64,000 bases of DNA, taken from assembly GCA_964391185.1 (NCBI GenBank), contig CAYMIX010000007.1:1-64000 (forward strand), in the 5' to 3' direction. Shown here in pieces: positions 41,296-50,403 of this stretch. Position numbers and translations under genes: made by a program. Position 1 is the first letter of the stretch, and every line of letters begins with the position of its first letter. Under the pieces are notes generated by a model. The model worked only from the letters and a program-made list of their open reading frames with translations, was not told the DNA's origin and made no database searches. This DNA is from JAKQEM01 sp964391185. GTDB lineage: Bacteria; Patescibacteriota; Gracilibacteria; Peribacterales; Peribacteraceae.

Positions 41296-42681
41296 TCAAA
41301 CTATTTTCCCGGTCTCAATCACCTTCTTGTACCAATAGTAACTATCCTTTGGGATACGTTCGAGCGTTTCGCGATCAACGTGCACAATGCCAAAGTTCGA
41401 ACCTGGCTTAAATGAGATTTCCCATTCGTAATTATCCATGAGGGACCACAAGAAAAATCCTTTGAGTGGCACTCCAGCCAAAATGGCTTTCTGCATCTGC
41501 TTCATGTGTTCACGGAAAAAGTAGATGCGGAAGTCGTCATGAACTTTTCCATCAGGAGAAATGCGATCATCCCAACACGCACCACTTTCAGAGATACACA
41601 TGTTCTTTAGCCCAAATGGAGTATAGCGATAATGCAATTCTCTTAGCATATCGTACAAACCTTCAGGATATGTTGGCTGCACATAGACTGGCCAACCGAG
41701 GCCATTCTTCACACCTTGGGAGTATTGAATTTCCCTAAATCCTAACTCCGCGGATGGATCTGCCTGGATAGTCATGCCGCGATAAAAGTTCAATCCAAAA
41801 GAATCCAGTGCATTACCCACCTGTATAGTTTCCAAATCTCCTGGCTGAATATCTGGCCAAATATTGTTGAATTTCGCCTGCAAGCTCTGCGGGTATCGTC
41901 CTAAGAACAATGGTTCCAAGAAGATACCAGTTTGATATTCTTCAGCGATTGTTCGTGCATATATATCCTCTGGGCTCGTTGTTAGTGCATAAAAAGGACG
42001 CGAGTTATACACAGTACCAATGCGCGCCGAAGGATTCTTCTCTTTCATTGCTCGCAATGTTTTACCTTGAGCCAGCATTGCATTGTGCACTGCCTGTAAT
42101 CCCCCACGAAGGTCTCGCTCTCCCGGCGCGTGCTCTCCAAGATGATACGAAAGCAGAGTGAATTGGAACGGTTCATTCAAAATAAAATATTCATCGATAA
42201 GATCACCAAGCTGTTCTTGAACCACGAGCGCAAAACGCACAAAGTAATCGACGATATCACGATTTTTCCAACCGCCTTTTTCTGAAAGGTACATCGGCAA
42301 ATCCCAGTGATAGAGGGTTGCATGAATAGAAAATCCTTCCTGTTTTAAATAGGTGAAATATTCACGATACCATGCGACTGCTTTTTCATTCACCGATCCA
42401 TCCACGCGCAACATACGAAACAACGACACAGACGTGCGATAGTGGTGAACACTCAATCCCTTCATGATCTCAGCATCCGTTTTCCAACGATGAAAACGAT
42501 CGATACCTCGCAATGGTGGTTCATTGTTAAACACATGACCAGTCTGTGCAAAGTGCGTCCAAACAGTAGGAGCCGATCCCTCGTTATCCAGACAATTTTG
42601 TTCACCGATCACCTGCAAATCTGCATCGGCAACACCGAAGAAAAAATCTTTCGGGAAGGTAGCATCTCTCAGTTGTTCCAT
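41296..42681 (-). CDS. Glycoside hydrolase family 1 beta-glucosidase-like enzyme
   Basis: Retaining beta-glycosidase, 461 aa. FPKDFFFGVADADLQVIGE opens the barrel; the acid/base Glu is in FILNEPFQF (family NEP). The nucleophile Glu is in CISESGACW, where the family usually has TENG, so the residue is kept but its neighbour changed. There is no signal peptide, so it is probably cytoplasmic, acting on imported or endogenous glucosides. ATG 42681 was chosen: TACAGT (42688-42693, minus strand) lies 6 nt upstream. Confidence 0.9.
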   Translation of the reverse strand: MEQLRDATFPKDFFFGVADADLQVIGEQNCLDNEGSAPTVWTHFAQTGHVFNNEPPLRGIDRFHRWKTDAEIMKGLSVHHYRTSVSLFRMLRVDGSVNEKAVAWYREYFTYLKQEGFSIHATLYHWDLPMYLSEKGGWKNRDIVDYFVRFALVVQEQLGDLIDEYFILNEPFQFTLLSYHLGEHAPGERDLRGGLQAVHNAMLAQGKTLRAMKEKNPSARIGTVYNSRPFYALTTSPEDIYARTIAEEYQTGIFLEPLFLGRYPQSLQAKFNNIWPDIQPGDLETIQVGNALDSFGLNFYRGMTIQADPSAELGFREIQYSQGVKNGLGWPVYVQPTYPEGLYDMLRELHYRYTPFGLKNMCISESGACWDDRISPDGKVHDDFRIYFFREHMKQMQKAILAGVPLKGFFLWSLMDNYEWEISFKPGSNFGIVHVDRETLERIPKDSYYWYKKVIETGKIV

Positions 42682-42727
42682 GATCGTACTGTAAGGAAGG
42701 AGTTGTGAAGTGTACAACGGCTAATCG

Positions 42728-44551
42728 TCATTCAGCTGCATCTGCTTGCATAACGGGCACAAAGCGCTCACGTCGATGACTGCCATTTGAGGTGCCATTA
42801 CTCGTATGACCATTCGAAGGTTTTACTGGTGACTCCGACTTGATGACACGTGGGAACTGCAAGTCTGGAGAAGCATGCCCATTCCTTCGGTATGTAGGTG
42901 AAGGAATGAATTGTTGTACTGGGTACTTTCCTTCGCGAATGAGCTTCTCTACCTCATCAACCACTGCTGGGTGTGCATTCAGAACATCAGAGAAGAATCG
43001 CATTTGATCGCGGATCTCAGTATTCAGGTGCTGGTAGAATACTTCGAAGTCAAAATCTGCAAGCTTGGTACGAACGGAGTTATAAACTTCTTTATAACGA
43101 TCCATAAGTCTCTGGATGTGCGTAACATCTCCACTCCTCTCTTTAAGTTCAGCCAATTTCATATCGCACATATCTGCGATAGATTTTATTTGATCGTAGA
43201 CTCGCTGCGCGAAATCGCGTGGCACCTCATAGGAATCTTCGACGACATCCATTTGTGCACGTCCATCAGTAGGATTAATACCCAAACGCTCTGCAGACTG
43301 TAGTGCCGCGACGTTTCCAACGAGCGAAGCGGTGGCTTGCTCGTGCAAATTTGGGCGATAACCCGAGCGTGCTCTGTTATGGAACACTTGCGCCTCAATA
43401 CCACCCATATAGAGACAAAGTTCATCCTTTGCCTTGGAGATGATACCCATCAATACAGGAAGTAATTCGTTATCAGCACGGTAATGACCGGTGACTGTTT
43501 GCAATGGATTGGCACGCGAGATTGCATCACTGGAGACAAACCACCATGGCGTAAGCGCCGTACGCTCATCAAATTGACGGGCCAAGGTTGCAGAGTCAAC
43601 GTTCGTCTTGGAAAGCTGGAATGCAAATGGCTGACGTTCTCCAGAAATAACCGACTGCACAGGCACTTCTGTATTCGGGAATTCTCGCTGGAGGTTTGCA
43701 AGAGTGATTTTAATCGTGCGGAAATCAGGGTTCCCGAATTTGTCAGATGTTGCTGCAAGGATTGTCGCTGCATCGGAGCCATGCATATCTGGAGTTCTAT
43801 CATGGGAAACATCGAACTGTGCCAGGCGTGAAGCTGCTGCCTGATCAAGCGCTTCGTTCATCGTGTCACGCTCATGTTCAGTTGCTCGCAAGCCAGGATG
43901 TGTTTCGCGAATTTCTCCGACAGTCTTTCCTAAATAATTAAAGAAGGCAATGATGGAATTTTGACGCCATTCGAACGCATCAGATGTAAGCATGTCATCC
44001 GGCAACAATAGTTGGCTATTCACGCGACGCGAAAATCCATGTGGCATGTGTGATTCTTTATGAATTCCATACGTATTAGGAAGAATTGTATCGTCATCCA
44101 GTGAAAGCGTCTTAATGCTTCCTTGAATACGACCAAGTGCCGCAAGGACAACATCTAATTTATTGCGCTGGCTCGCATACCCTGTTTCGGTCAACATCGC
44201 TTGGAGAGTTCTGCGCGAAATCCCTGTGCGAGCATGAATAATTTCCTCCACTCTTGCCTGACCCTCTGGAGTAAGCACCATAACAGGTGTTGGATGCTGC
44301 ACATTAGATGCATGCGAAAGATTGCGTGCGCGCAGATCATTAATCGCAGGCCCCTTTGAAGCATCACCAATCAGCATAAAAGAATCATTTGCCAATCCAT
44401 CTGCACTCAGTCTTTGTTGAACTGATCCAATCATGTCTGTCAGCACACCATCATTTTTCTCGTCTCCCCATCTATTAAGTGTGGGTGAAACGACTGCGTG
44501 TCCTAGGTTTTCAGGCGTTATAAAGGTTTCCTTCATTGATCCGCTTGGCAT
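42728..44551 (-). CDS. Large uncharacterised protein, possible glycosyltransferase
   Basis: About 607 aa; not assigned with confidence. RNKLDVVLAALGRIQGSIKTLSLDDDTILPN (about 130-160) resembles the segment before and including the DxD metal site of GT-A glycosyltransferases, and TPWWFVSSDAISRANPL could be the acceptor-side loop. The C-terminal third is helical, ending in a disordered Asn/Gly/Ser-rich tail. It sits between GH1 and GH15 genes, which supports a role in glycan metabolism but does not prove it. The start is unsure (ATG 44551 or 44536). No signal peptide. Confidence 0.45.
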   Translation of the reverse strand: MPSGSMKETFITPENLGHAVVSPTLNRWGDEKNDGVLTDMIGSVQQRLSADGLANDSFMLIGDASKGPAINDLRARNLSHASNVQHPTPVMVLTPEGQARVEEIIHARTGISRRTLQAMLTETGYASQRNKLDVVLAALGRIQGSIKTLSLDDDTILPNTYGIHKESHMPHGFSRRVNSQLLLPDDMLTSDAFEWRQNSIIAFFNYLGKTVGEIRETHPGLRATEHERDTMNEALDQAAASRLAQFDVSHDRTPDMHGSDAATILAATSDKFGNPDFRTIKITLANLQREFPNTEVPVQSVISGERQPFAFQLSKTNVDSATLARQFDERTALTPWWFVSSDAISRANPLQTVTGHYRADNELLPVLMGIISKAKDELCLYMGGIEAQVFHNRARSGYRPNLHEQATASLVGNVAALQSAERLGINPTDGRAQMDVVEDSYEVPRDFAQRVYDQIKSIADMCDMKLAELKERSGDVTHIQRLMDRYKEVYNSVRTKLADFDFEVFYQHLNTEIRDQMRFFSDVLNAHPAVVDEVEKLIREGKYPVQQFIPSPTYRRNGHASPDLQFPRVIKSESPVKPSNGHTSNGTSNGSHRRERFVPVMQADAAE

Positions 44552-44708
44552 ACACAAGGGGGTGAAAAGGGGTGGGGGTTTTCCCAGCAGGAATAAAGAT
44601 CGTACGAGACGATAATCATCGAATGAACATTTGTCAAATATTTACTCAGGGTACTTATTTGACTTTTATATTAAAATATGTTATCTATTTTCTGTATAAT
44701 AAACTCCA

Positions 44709-46505
44709 ATGAATCTGCGCGATTACTTCCTCATTGGCGACCTGCATACGGCAGCGTTGGTATCCAAAGATGGAGCAATCGATTGGTTGTGCCTCCCCTA
44801 CTTCGATTCACCGAGTGTGTTTGCCGCAAACCTTGATGCAGAGAAAGGTGGCACATTTCGCTTAGAAATGAACGACTACGAATCATCCGCTCGATATTTG
44901 CCATACACGGCCATTGTGGAAACAACATTCACCGGGAAAGATTCCAGCTTCACCCTCAAAGACTTCATGCTTCCACGCCCGACAGAAGAAGTGGTGCCAC
45001 ATTATTTAGTGCGAACGTTTGAAGGGAAAAAAGGAACGACGCGCGTGAAGCTCCTCTTCGACCCACGTCCAAACTACGCGCGTCAGCGTTCTATCTTTAG
45101 CAAAGCGAGTGAGCGCATGTATGCCATGCGCATCGATGAGCGAACGTTGTGGCTTCATCTGCCTGCTCAAACAGAAGTGATTGCCAGGCCAAGCAAGCAC
45201 GGGCTCGAAATTTCTTTTGACCTTGCCGAAGGCGACACAAAACAAGTCGCGTTGGAGTTCGCTGTGGAATCGCGCTTGCAGCTAGCCAAGCGAGACCTGG
45301 AACAAGAGACGACAGAATTTTGGCGATCGTGGATAACCGAAGGAAACTTTAACTTCTCCCGTGAGCACTTGGTACGCAGTGCCATCACGCTCAAGCTCAT
45401 GCAGTTTTACCCGACGGGCGGACTCATCGCTGCACCGACAACATCTCTCCCCGAACACATTGGCGGGATGCGCAACTGGGATTACCGGTATGTATGGATG
45501 CGCGATGCAACCTTCACGCTCTATGCATTGTTTGTCCTTGGCTTTACCAAAGAAGCTGAAAAGTTCTTCGGGTTTATTGAGCGTATCGCAGAAGATGCCA
45601 AACACTGCGAAAACGGAACGTGCGACCTGGACCTCTCGATCATGTACACGATTTGGGGTCAGCCACTACAGGGAGAAATGACGCTCGACCACCTCACAGG
45701 ATATAAAGGCTCACGGCCAGTAAGTATCGGCAATGGTGCAGCCGAACAGTTCCAGCTGGATATCTACGGGTCACTCATCGATGCATACTACTTTATGTCC
45801 AAGCGCGGTGTGGAGATCTCTAAGTCTGGTAAAGACGTTATCCAGATGCTCGTGCGCGGTATCCAAGTAAACTGGCAACGGCCAGATAGTGGCATCTGGG
45901 AAGTGCGCGGCGGCGACCGTCAATTTACCTACAGCAAAGTAATGGCGTGGATCGGCGTCGAGCGTGCACTGCGCCTCGCAGATACCATTGGCATTACGCC
46001 CGAACACCGCAAACAATGGGGGGCGCTCAAGAAAGAAATCGAAGAATGGATCTGGAAACATTGTTACAACGAAGAGCTCGGCAGCTTCGTACAATACCCA
46101 GAAACCAAGAGCCAAGATGCAACGAACTTTATGTTTGTGCTGCTCTTCTTTATCAGTCGTCACGATCCTCGCGCGAAGAAGCTCATAGACGCAACACGCA
46201 AAGAGCTCACCAAAAAAGAACTCTATGTATACCGCTACCTCAATGATGATGGCATGCCTGGCCACGAAGGCGCATTCCTCTTCTGCACGTTCTGGCAGAT
46301 CGCCGCGATGGCCGCAGTCGGTGATATTGAAGAAGCGGATAATATGCTCAAGCGAGTTGAAGAACTGATGCCACCGAGCGGATTACTCTCTGAAGAAATC
46401 GACCCAGTAACAGGAGAATTCTTGGGCAATCATCCGCAAGCATTCTCGCATATTGGGTACATCATGTCGGCGTATTATATTAATCGGTACCGCAAAACTA
46501 CCTGA
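44709..46505 (+). CDS. Glycoside hydrolase family 15 protein (glucoamylase/trehalase type)
   Basis: The 598-aa protein has the N-terminal beta-sandwich region (IGDLHTAALVSKDGAIDWLCLPYFDSPSVFA, family signature) and a C-terminal alpha/alpha barrel with MRNWDYRYVWMRDATFTLYAL, GIWEVRGGDRQFTYSKVMAWIGVERAL and GHEGAFLFCTFWQIAAMAAVGD. GH15 enzymes release glucose from alpha-glucans or cleave trehalose by inversion. There is no signal peptide, so an intracellular storage-glucan or trehalose role is likely. TATAAT (44695-44700) ends 8 nt before ATG 44709. It is divergent from the preceding uncharacterised gene. Confidence 0.9.
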   Translation: MNLRDYFLIGDLHTAALVSKDGAIDWLCLPYFDSPSVFAANLDAEKGGTFRLEMNDYESSARYLPYTAIVETTFTGKDSSFTLKDFMLPRPTEEVVPHYLVRTFEGKKGTTRVKLLFDPRPNYARQRSIFSKASERMYAMRIDERTLWLHLPAQTEVIARPSKHGLEISFDLAEGDTKQVALEFAVESRLQLAKRDLEQETTEFWRSWITEGNFNFSREHLVRSAITLKLMQFYPTGGLIAAPTTSLPEHIGGMRNWDYRYVWMRDATFTLYALFVLGFTKEAEKFFGFIERIAEDAKHCENGTCDLDLSIMYTIWGQPLQGEMTLDHLTGYKGSRPVSIGNGAAEQFQLDIYGSLIDAYYFMSKRGVEISKSGKDVIQMLVRGIQVNWQRPDSGIWEVRGGDRQFTYSKVMAWIGVERALRLADTIGITPEHRKQWGALKKEIEEWIWKHCYNEELGSFVQYPETKSQDATNFMFVLLFFISRHDPRAKKLIDATRKELTKKELYVYRYLNDDGMPGHEGAFLFCTFWQIAAMAAVGDIEEADNMLKRVEELMPPSGLLSEEIDPVTGEFLGNHPQAFSHIGYIMSAYYINRYRKTT

Positions 46506-46535
46506 CTACTACGCTACTCATAACATGATTGCTAT

Positions 46536-46601
46536 ATTGTTAAATTGTTTGCATGCAAAAACTTATTTTATCGCTTGCGAGCAATATAACAATTTAACAA
46601 T
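46536..46601. repeat. Inverted repeat between convergent GH15 and LCP genes
   Basis: ATTGTTAAATTGTT (46536-46549) and AACAATTTAACAAT (46588-46601) are perfect 14-nt inverse complements. The arm is made of repeated TTGTTA/AATTGTT words, A/T-rich and without a U-tract context. It is similar in style to arms flanking the four-helix-bundle genes, but no gene is inside. Confidence 0.75.
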
Positions 46602-46604
46602 GGC

Positions 46605-48029
46605 CTAGTGAGATAGAACAGCACCCGACAAAGATTGAAACCTCTGAAACTTAAACCCTGACCCGAGCAAGATAAGTACATCCCCCGTTCCCGTTTCGTT
46701 ATCAGCTGACTTCGCAACAGGGAGTGAGAGTAATTGCCCGAGCATGGTCGCAGTCTGCTGATAATCATCGTTATGGTAATACACAAACGAATCCACCGGA
46801 GGCTTTGGTAATTTCTTTTCTGGCGTTTCGATAGCACGTGCGTCCCATCCGTAGCGTAGGAGTTCATTGCGGAAGCGGAAGACCTGCGTGTTATTGGCCG
46901 CAAGATTTTCAATCGCAACCTGCGGATGAGCGAGGTACACAGCACGTTTGTGCAATAAGAATGCGATATACGTTTTTATCTGGCTCCAATCATTCTGACC
47001 GCTTTGTCCAGCAATCGGCAGGAGAATACTCGCACCATTGAAGTCTTCTTTGGGGGCGGGATACAGAAACCCTCCCGGACTCGCTTCGCTGTAATCACTC
47101 CCAGCGGCGTATGTGAGCTGCGCTGTCAGAATACGCTCGAAAGAAATACTGGAAGCCAACTGCGCAAGGCCGATGAGCTCGTCGTTACTGAGTGTTGTTT
47201 CCACATGGTCCGCGAGAGCGTCTTTGAGTGAGAGTAAAAAACGAACCTGGTCGATGCGTCCCATTCCGCGGATGGTATCCGCAATAACCGTGAGCAATTG
47301 TTGCTGACGTGCAGAGCGGTCGAAGTCGCTGGTCGAGTGGCGTGTGCGTGCGTACTTGAGCGCCATTTCACCATCAAGATGCTGGGGGCCGGCATCGATT
47401 TCGAATGTGCCAACCTGGCCTTCTTTCATTGGATAGGTGTAATCGATAATGCGATCTTCCACGACAACATCCACACCACCAATCGCATCGACGACGTTTG
47501 TAAATGCTGTGAAATCTGCCTTCATCACACCGTGAATTTCCAGGTCAAGCTTATCGCCGATTTCTTCCGCGACTGTCTGCAGTGCCTGCTGCGATGCTTC
47601 CGCTTCCGGAAAATTTCGATACTCCTGCAAACGGAATTTCTCATTCGCATAGACAGCATTGATGCGACCACTGGGAATCCTGCGATTCACGTCGAGATAC
47701 AAATCGCGTGGCAACGAAAAGAGCACTGCGCTGCGCGTCCCTAGAGGATCGATACTCGCGACGATCATCGTATCTGTCAGGTCAGGCGCTTCGTGGTTTA
47801 CATCCCCCACTCCCAGCACCAAGATATTCGTGAAACCATATGCATCGTGAGCAGGAGCAACACCCATCACTGTTAATACTTTTTGAAGAGTAACCACGCG
47901 AGCGCGTGCACTTGCCACCAAGACAACGATGGCAATCGTACATGCGCCCAGCACAACTGCTGCGCAGAGAAGCAATGCGCGCACCAATGTACGACGCCGA
48001 TAGGCAGGGGTGATAATTTCCTCAGACAT
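46605..48029 (-). CDS. LytR-CpsA-Psr (LCP) family glycopolymer transferase, second copy
   Basis: The 474-aa protein has a TM helix at about 15-42, then the LCP domain: NILVLGVGDVNHEAPDLTDTMIVASID, FSLPRDLYLDV, SGRINAVY, GPQHLDGEMALKYARTRHSTSDFDRSARQQQ. The C-terminal region (about 330-445) is a divergent LytR_C-like part. It is similar throughout to the LCP protein at 9163-10731, so these are paralogues. TACACT (48040-48045, minus strand) ends 10 nt before ATG 48029. Confidence 0.9.
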   Translation of the reverse strand: MSEEIITPAYRRRTLVRALLLCAAVVLGACTIAIVVLVASARARVVTLQKVLTVMGVAPAHDAYGFTNILVLGVGDVNHEAPDLTDTMIVASIDPLGTRSAVLFSLPRDLYLDVNRRIPSGRINAVYANEKFRLQEYRNFPEAEASQQALQTVAEEIGDKLDLEIHGVMKADFTAFTNVVDAIGGVDVVVEDRIIDYTYPMKEGQVGTFEIDAGPQHLDGEMALKYARTRHSTSDFDRSARQQQLLTVIADTIRGMGRIDQVRFLLSLKDALADHVETTLSNDELIGLAQLASSISFERILTAQLTYAAGSDYSEASPGGFLYPAPKEDFNGASILLPIAGQSGQNDWSQIKTYIAFLLHKRAVYLAHPQVAIENLAANNTQVFRFRNELLRYGWDARAIETPEKKLPKPPVDSFVYYHNDDYQQTATMLGQLLSLPVAKSADNETGTGDVLILLGSGFKFQRFQSLSGAVLSH

Positions 48030-48243
48030 GGAAGTGCGCAGTGTAAGGTTCTCTTCACCAAAAGAAAAGAGAAATCTTGGCTTTTATCAGCAGAAAAACC
48101 TGCATTTGGACGTCTCAGAAAACGGGTGATACAGCTACTGTAGGAAGATGTCTCTTTGACTGTACTAAGAGAGAAGTGAATACTCCGAACATAGACCCTG
48201 GCAGTAGGTCTTTCACAACTACAACCCCACACAGGAGAAGATC

Positions 48244-48804
48244 ATGTCCAGCCGTCCGATCACGACGCCTGAGCAGCCTGAAAAGCTGCATGCGCACCTG
48301 CAGGAAGCAGCGATCATCGCTGCTGTGCCACATCCGGAACCTGAAGCCACGAAGGAACCGGTCGCTCCTCACGGAAAGTTCGCGACTGTGACGAACTTCC
48401 TGAAGTCCATCTTCCGCTGGGCATTCTCCCAGCGCCCCACCACCCCTAAGAAGAAGGAAGTGCCGATTGCATACACACTCGTCAACAAGGACGCTGGCGT
48501 GCCCCACGGCGTCGTCGACGCACTGGTGTTCGTTCGCAACGTGAACATTGTTCATGCTGGCAACGGCACTCAGGTTCGCTTCTGCCACACCACCAACTAC
48601 ATGGCCGTTGAGTCCACACTCGACGGTGCTGACGGAGGCAACTACCCGCCGATCGACCGCTCCCGCATCTCTCTGGGATGCAAGCTGCCGTCCGAAGGTC
48701 TGCATACGGCCAGGCTCCGCGTCAGCGTGAACGGCCGCGTCACTGTTCATGTCGAAGCGTTCGACGTGGACATGCCGAAGATTGAAGAACTGGCAAGCGT
48801 CTGA
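48244..48804 (+). CDS. Hypothetical protein, orphan cassette
   Basis: Not recognised. The 186-aa protein has a His/Pro/Glu-rich, probably disordered first 45 residues, a short amphipathic stretch (VTNFLKSIFRWAFSQ, about 49-63), then a beta-rich domain (AYTLVNKDAGVPHGVVDALVFVRNVNIVHAGNGTQVRF ... ARLRVSVNGRVTVHVEAFDVDM). AGGAG about 7 nt before ATG 48244 is a good Shine-Dalgarno. TTGACT lies about 90 nt upstream. Codons are strongly G/C-ended. The 3' flank is interrupted by the assembly gap. Confidence 0.6.
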   Translation: MSSRPITTPEQPEKLHAHLQEAAIIAAVPHPEPEATKEPVAPHGKFATVTNFLKSIFRWAFSQRPTTPKKKEVPIAYTLVNKDAGVPHGVVDALVFVRNVNIVHAGNGTQVRFCHTTNYMAVESTLDGADGGNYPPIDRSRISLGCKLPSEGLHTARLRVSVNGRVTVHVEAFDVDMPKIEELASV

Positions 48805-48996
48805 GACGCCTGCCGAGGAAAGATTCTGCCAGGGTCTTTCTNNNNNNNNNNNNNNNNNNNNNNNNNNNNNNNNNNNNNNNNNNNNNNNNNNNNNNNNNNN
48901 NNNNNNNNNNNNNNNNNNNNNNNNNNNNNNNNNNNNNNNNNGAACTGGCAAGCGTCTGAGACGCCTGCCGAGGAAAGATTCTGCCAGGGTCTTTCT
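48787..48996. other. Assembly gap with duplicated 55-nt flanks
   Basis: 100 N (48842-48941) are bordered by an exact 55-nt duplicate: 48787-48841 equals 48942-48996 (starting GAACTGGCAAGCGTCTGAGA). This is the signature of two contigs that overlap by one k-mer and were scaffolded with a default gap. The segment holds the end of the 48244 gene and a hairpin GAAAGA...TCTTTC, so the second copy is probably not real DNA. Confidence 0.9.
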
Positions 48997-49015
48997 TCCG
49001 TTATACTAGAATCAG

Positions 49016-50239
49016 ATGGTCCATCGTATCGTCATCGTCGGCGGAGGATTTGGTGGAGTGACAGCAGCAGCACACCTCGCACGTGCACGTGTATCGAACA
49101 TACATATCACGCTTGTTACTGATAGACCGTGGCTCGAATATTACGGCGTAATGTATCGATTGATAAACAAAGGACATGTATCCGAAGCATGCATACCATT
49201 AGCAATGATCATCGGATCCGCACCGATCGATGTCGTTATTGACACCGTAAAACATGTCGATACTGCTCAACAATCTGTCATCGGACACGCGCATGCGTAT
49301 GCCTATGATACCGTCATCATGGCACCTGGAAGTATTCCCGCGTATTTCAATATTCCCGGAATGGAAGAAAACTCCATTACAATGAAGAGCATCGAACAAG
49401 CAATACACATTGGTGAGACAGTAAAGAAGCGCATCGATGCCATCGCGACCGAAAAAGATATCAAGAAAAAGCAGATGCTCGGGCGCTTTCTTGTGGTTGG
49501 AGCAGGAGCAACAGGTATCGAAATAGCAGGTGAAGTGCTGCCACTGGCGAAGCGCTTGATGCGCAAACGAAACCTCGATCCTTCGTTACTTTCGGTAGAA
49601 CTCATTGAAGCGATGCCACGGGTACTTCCGACGATAGAAGAAAAGGCATCGGCCAAGGTTCTCGCGCATGTGCAGTCAATCGGCGTAAAAATGCACCTTA
49701 ATACTGCTGTCGCCTCCGCCGATGCAACGTCTATTACACTCAAAGATGGATCGACAATCGATGCAGGAACGCTCATATGGACCGCAGGCGTACAAGCGAA
49801 TCCGCTCATAGCTGCGATGGGGCTGGGAGTTGATAAGCGCGGACGCGCCGTTGTTGATGAACAATTGCGCGCGAAAGGGAAGCAGAATGTCTTCGTCCTT
49901 GGCGACTGTGCCTCCACTCCATTTGCTGGCCTCGCACAGACAGCCCATAGTGATGGCGTGTTCGTCTCACAGGTCATTACAGCAATGCTCAACAACCACG
50001 TTGCTCCAACGTACAAACCACAGACTCCAGCCTATGCGATCCCCGCTGGTCCCCGCTGGGCTGCAGTGAAGTTTGGTGTGCTGCGGACATACGGATGGCT
50101 TGGCTACTGTATGCGACGAGCTGCTGACATTCATGTGTATATGTTGGTGATTCCGTGGAGATACATTCCTGCGGCGTTTTTTGGGAGAATTAATTTAAAG
50201 AAATACAACGTTGGCGAGGTTGCGCGCCACGGGGGGTGA
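49016..50239 (+). CDS. ndh: Type II NADH dehydrogenase (NDH-2)
   Basis: Single-subunit flavoprotein that passes electrons from NADH to quinone without pumping protons. The 407-aa protein has the FAD-binding motif VIVGGGFGGVTAAAHL (6-21), the second dinucleotide motif FLVVGAGATGIEIAGEV (about 159-175) and the FAD-contact VFVLGDCAST. A C-terminal amphipathic region (YMLVIPWRYIPAAFFGRINL) would attach to the membrane. TATACT (49002-49007) is 8 nt before ATG 49016. The last residues and stop codon (ending ARHGG) are provided by structured repeat copy C. Confidence 0.9.
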   Translation: MVHRIVIVGGGFGGVTAAAHLARARVSNIHITLVTDRPWLEYYGVMYRLINKGHVSEACIPLAMIIGSAPIDVVIDTVKHVDTAQQSVIGHAHAYAYDTVIMAPGSIPAYFNIPGMEENSITMKSIEQAIHIGETVKKRIDAIATEKDIKKKQMLGRFLVVGAGATGIEIAGEVLPLAKRLMRKRNLDPSLLSVELIEAMPRVLPTIEEKASAKVLAHVQSIGVKMHLNTAVASADATSITLKDGSTIDAGTLIWTAGVQANPLIAAMGLGVDKRGRAVVDEQLRAKGKQNVFVLGDCASTPFAGLAQTAHSDGVFVSQVITAMLNNHVAPTYKPQTPAYAIPAGPRWAAVKFGVLRTYGWLGYCMRRAADIHVYMLVIPWRYIPAAFFGRINLKKYNVGEVARHGG

Positions 50240-50388
50240 AGGGGAAGGCCCCGATCGTCCGCCGACGAAACGATGCCGGAGGATGTAGACGGCATCGATG
50301 AGGAGGCACGGGGCCGGGCGGAGGAGAATTGGCGCGCAGGCGTTTTGGCTCCACCTTTGTCGCGGACAAAGGTGGAAAAGAAACCTGA
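50217..50388 (+). repeat. Structured ~170-nt repeat element, copy C
   Basis: P1 TGCGCGCCA (50221-50229) with TGGCGCGCA (50330-50338); P2 GGCCCCG (50247-50253) with CGGGGCC (50309-50315); P3 CGATGCCG (50271-50278) with CGGCATCG (50290-50297); P4 CCACCTTTGTC (50351-50361) with GACAAAGGTGG (50365-50375). It overlaps the end of ndh and stops just before the -10 box of the metallopeptidase gene. Confidence 0.88.
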
Positions 50389-50403
50389 TATACTAACGAA
50401 TCC

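Noticed and set aside
48787..48996. 55-nt direct repeat around the N run
   Set aside because: Exact identity ending at the N boundaries points to contig overlap, not a biological repeat.
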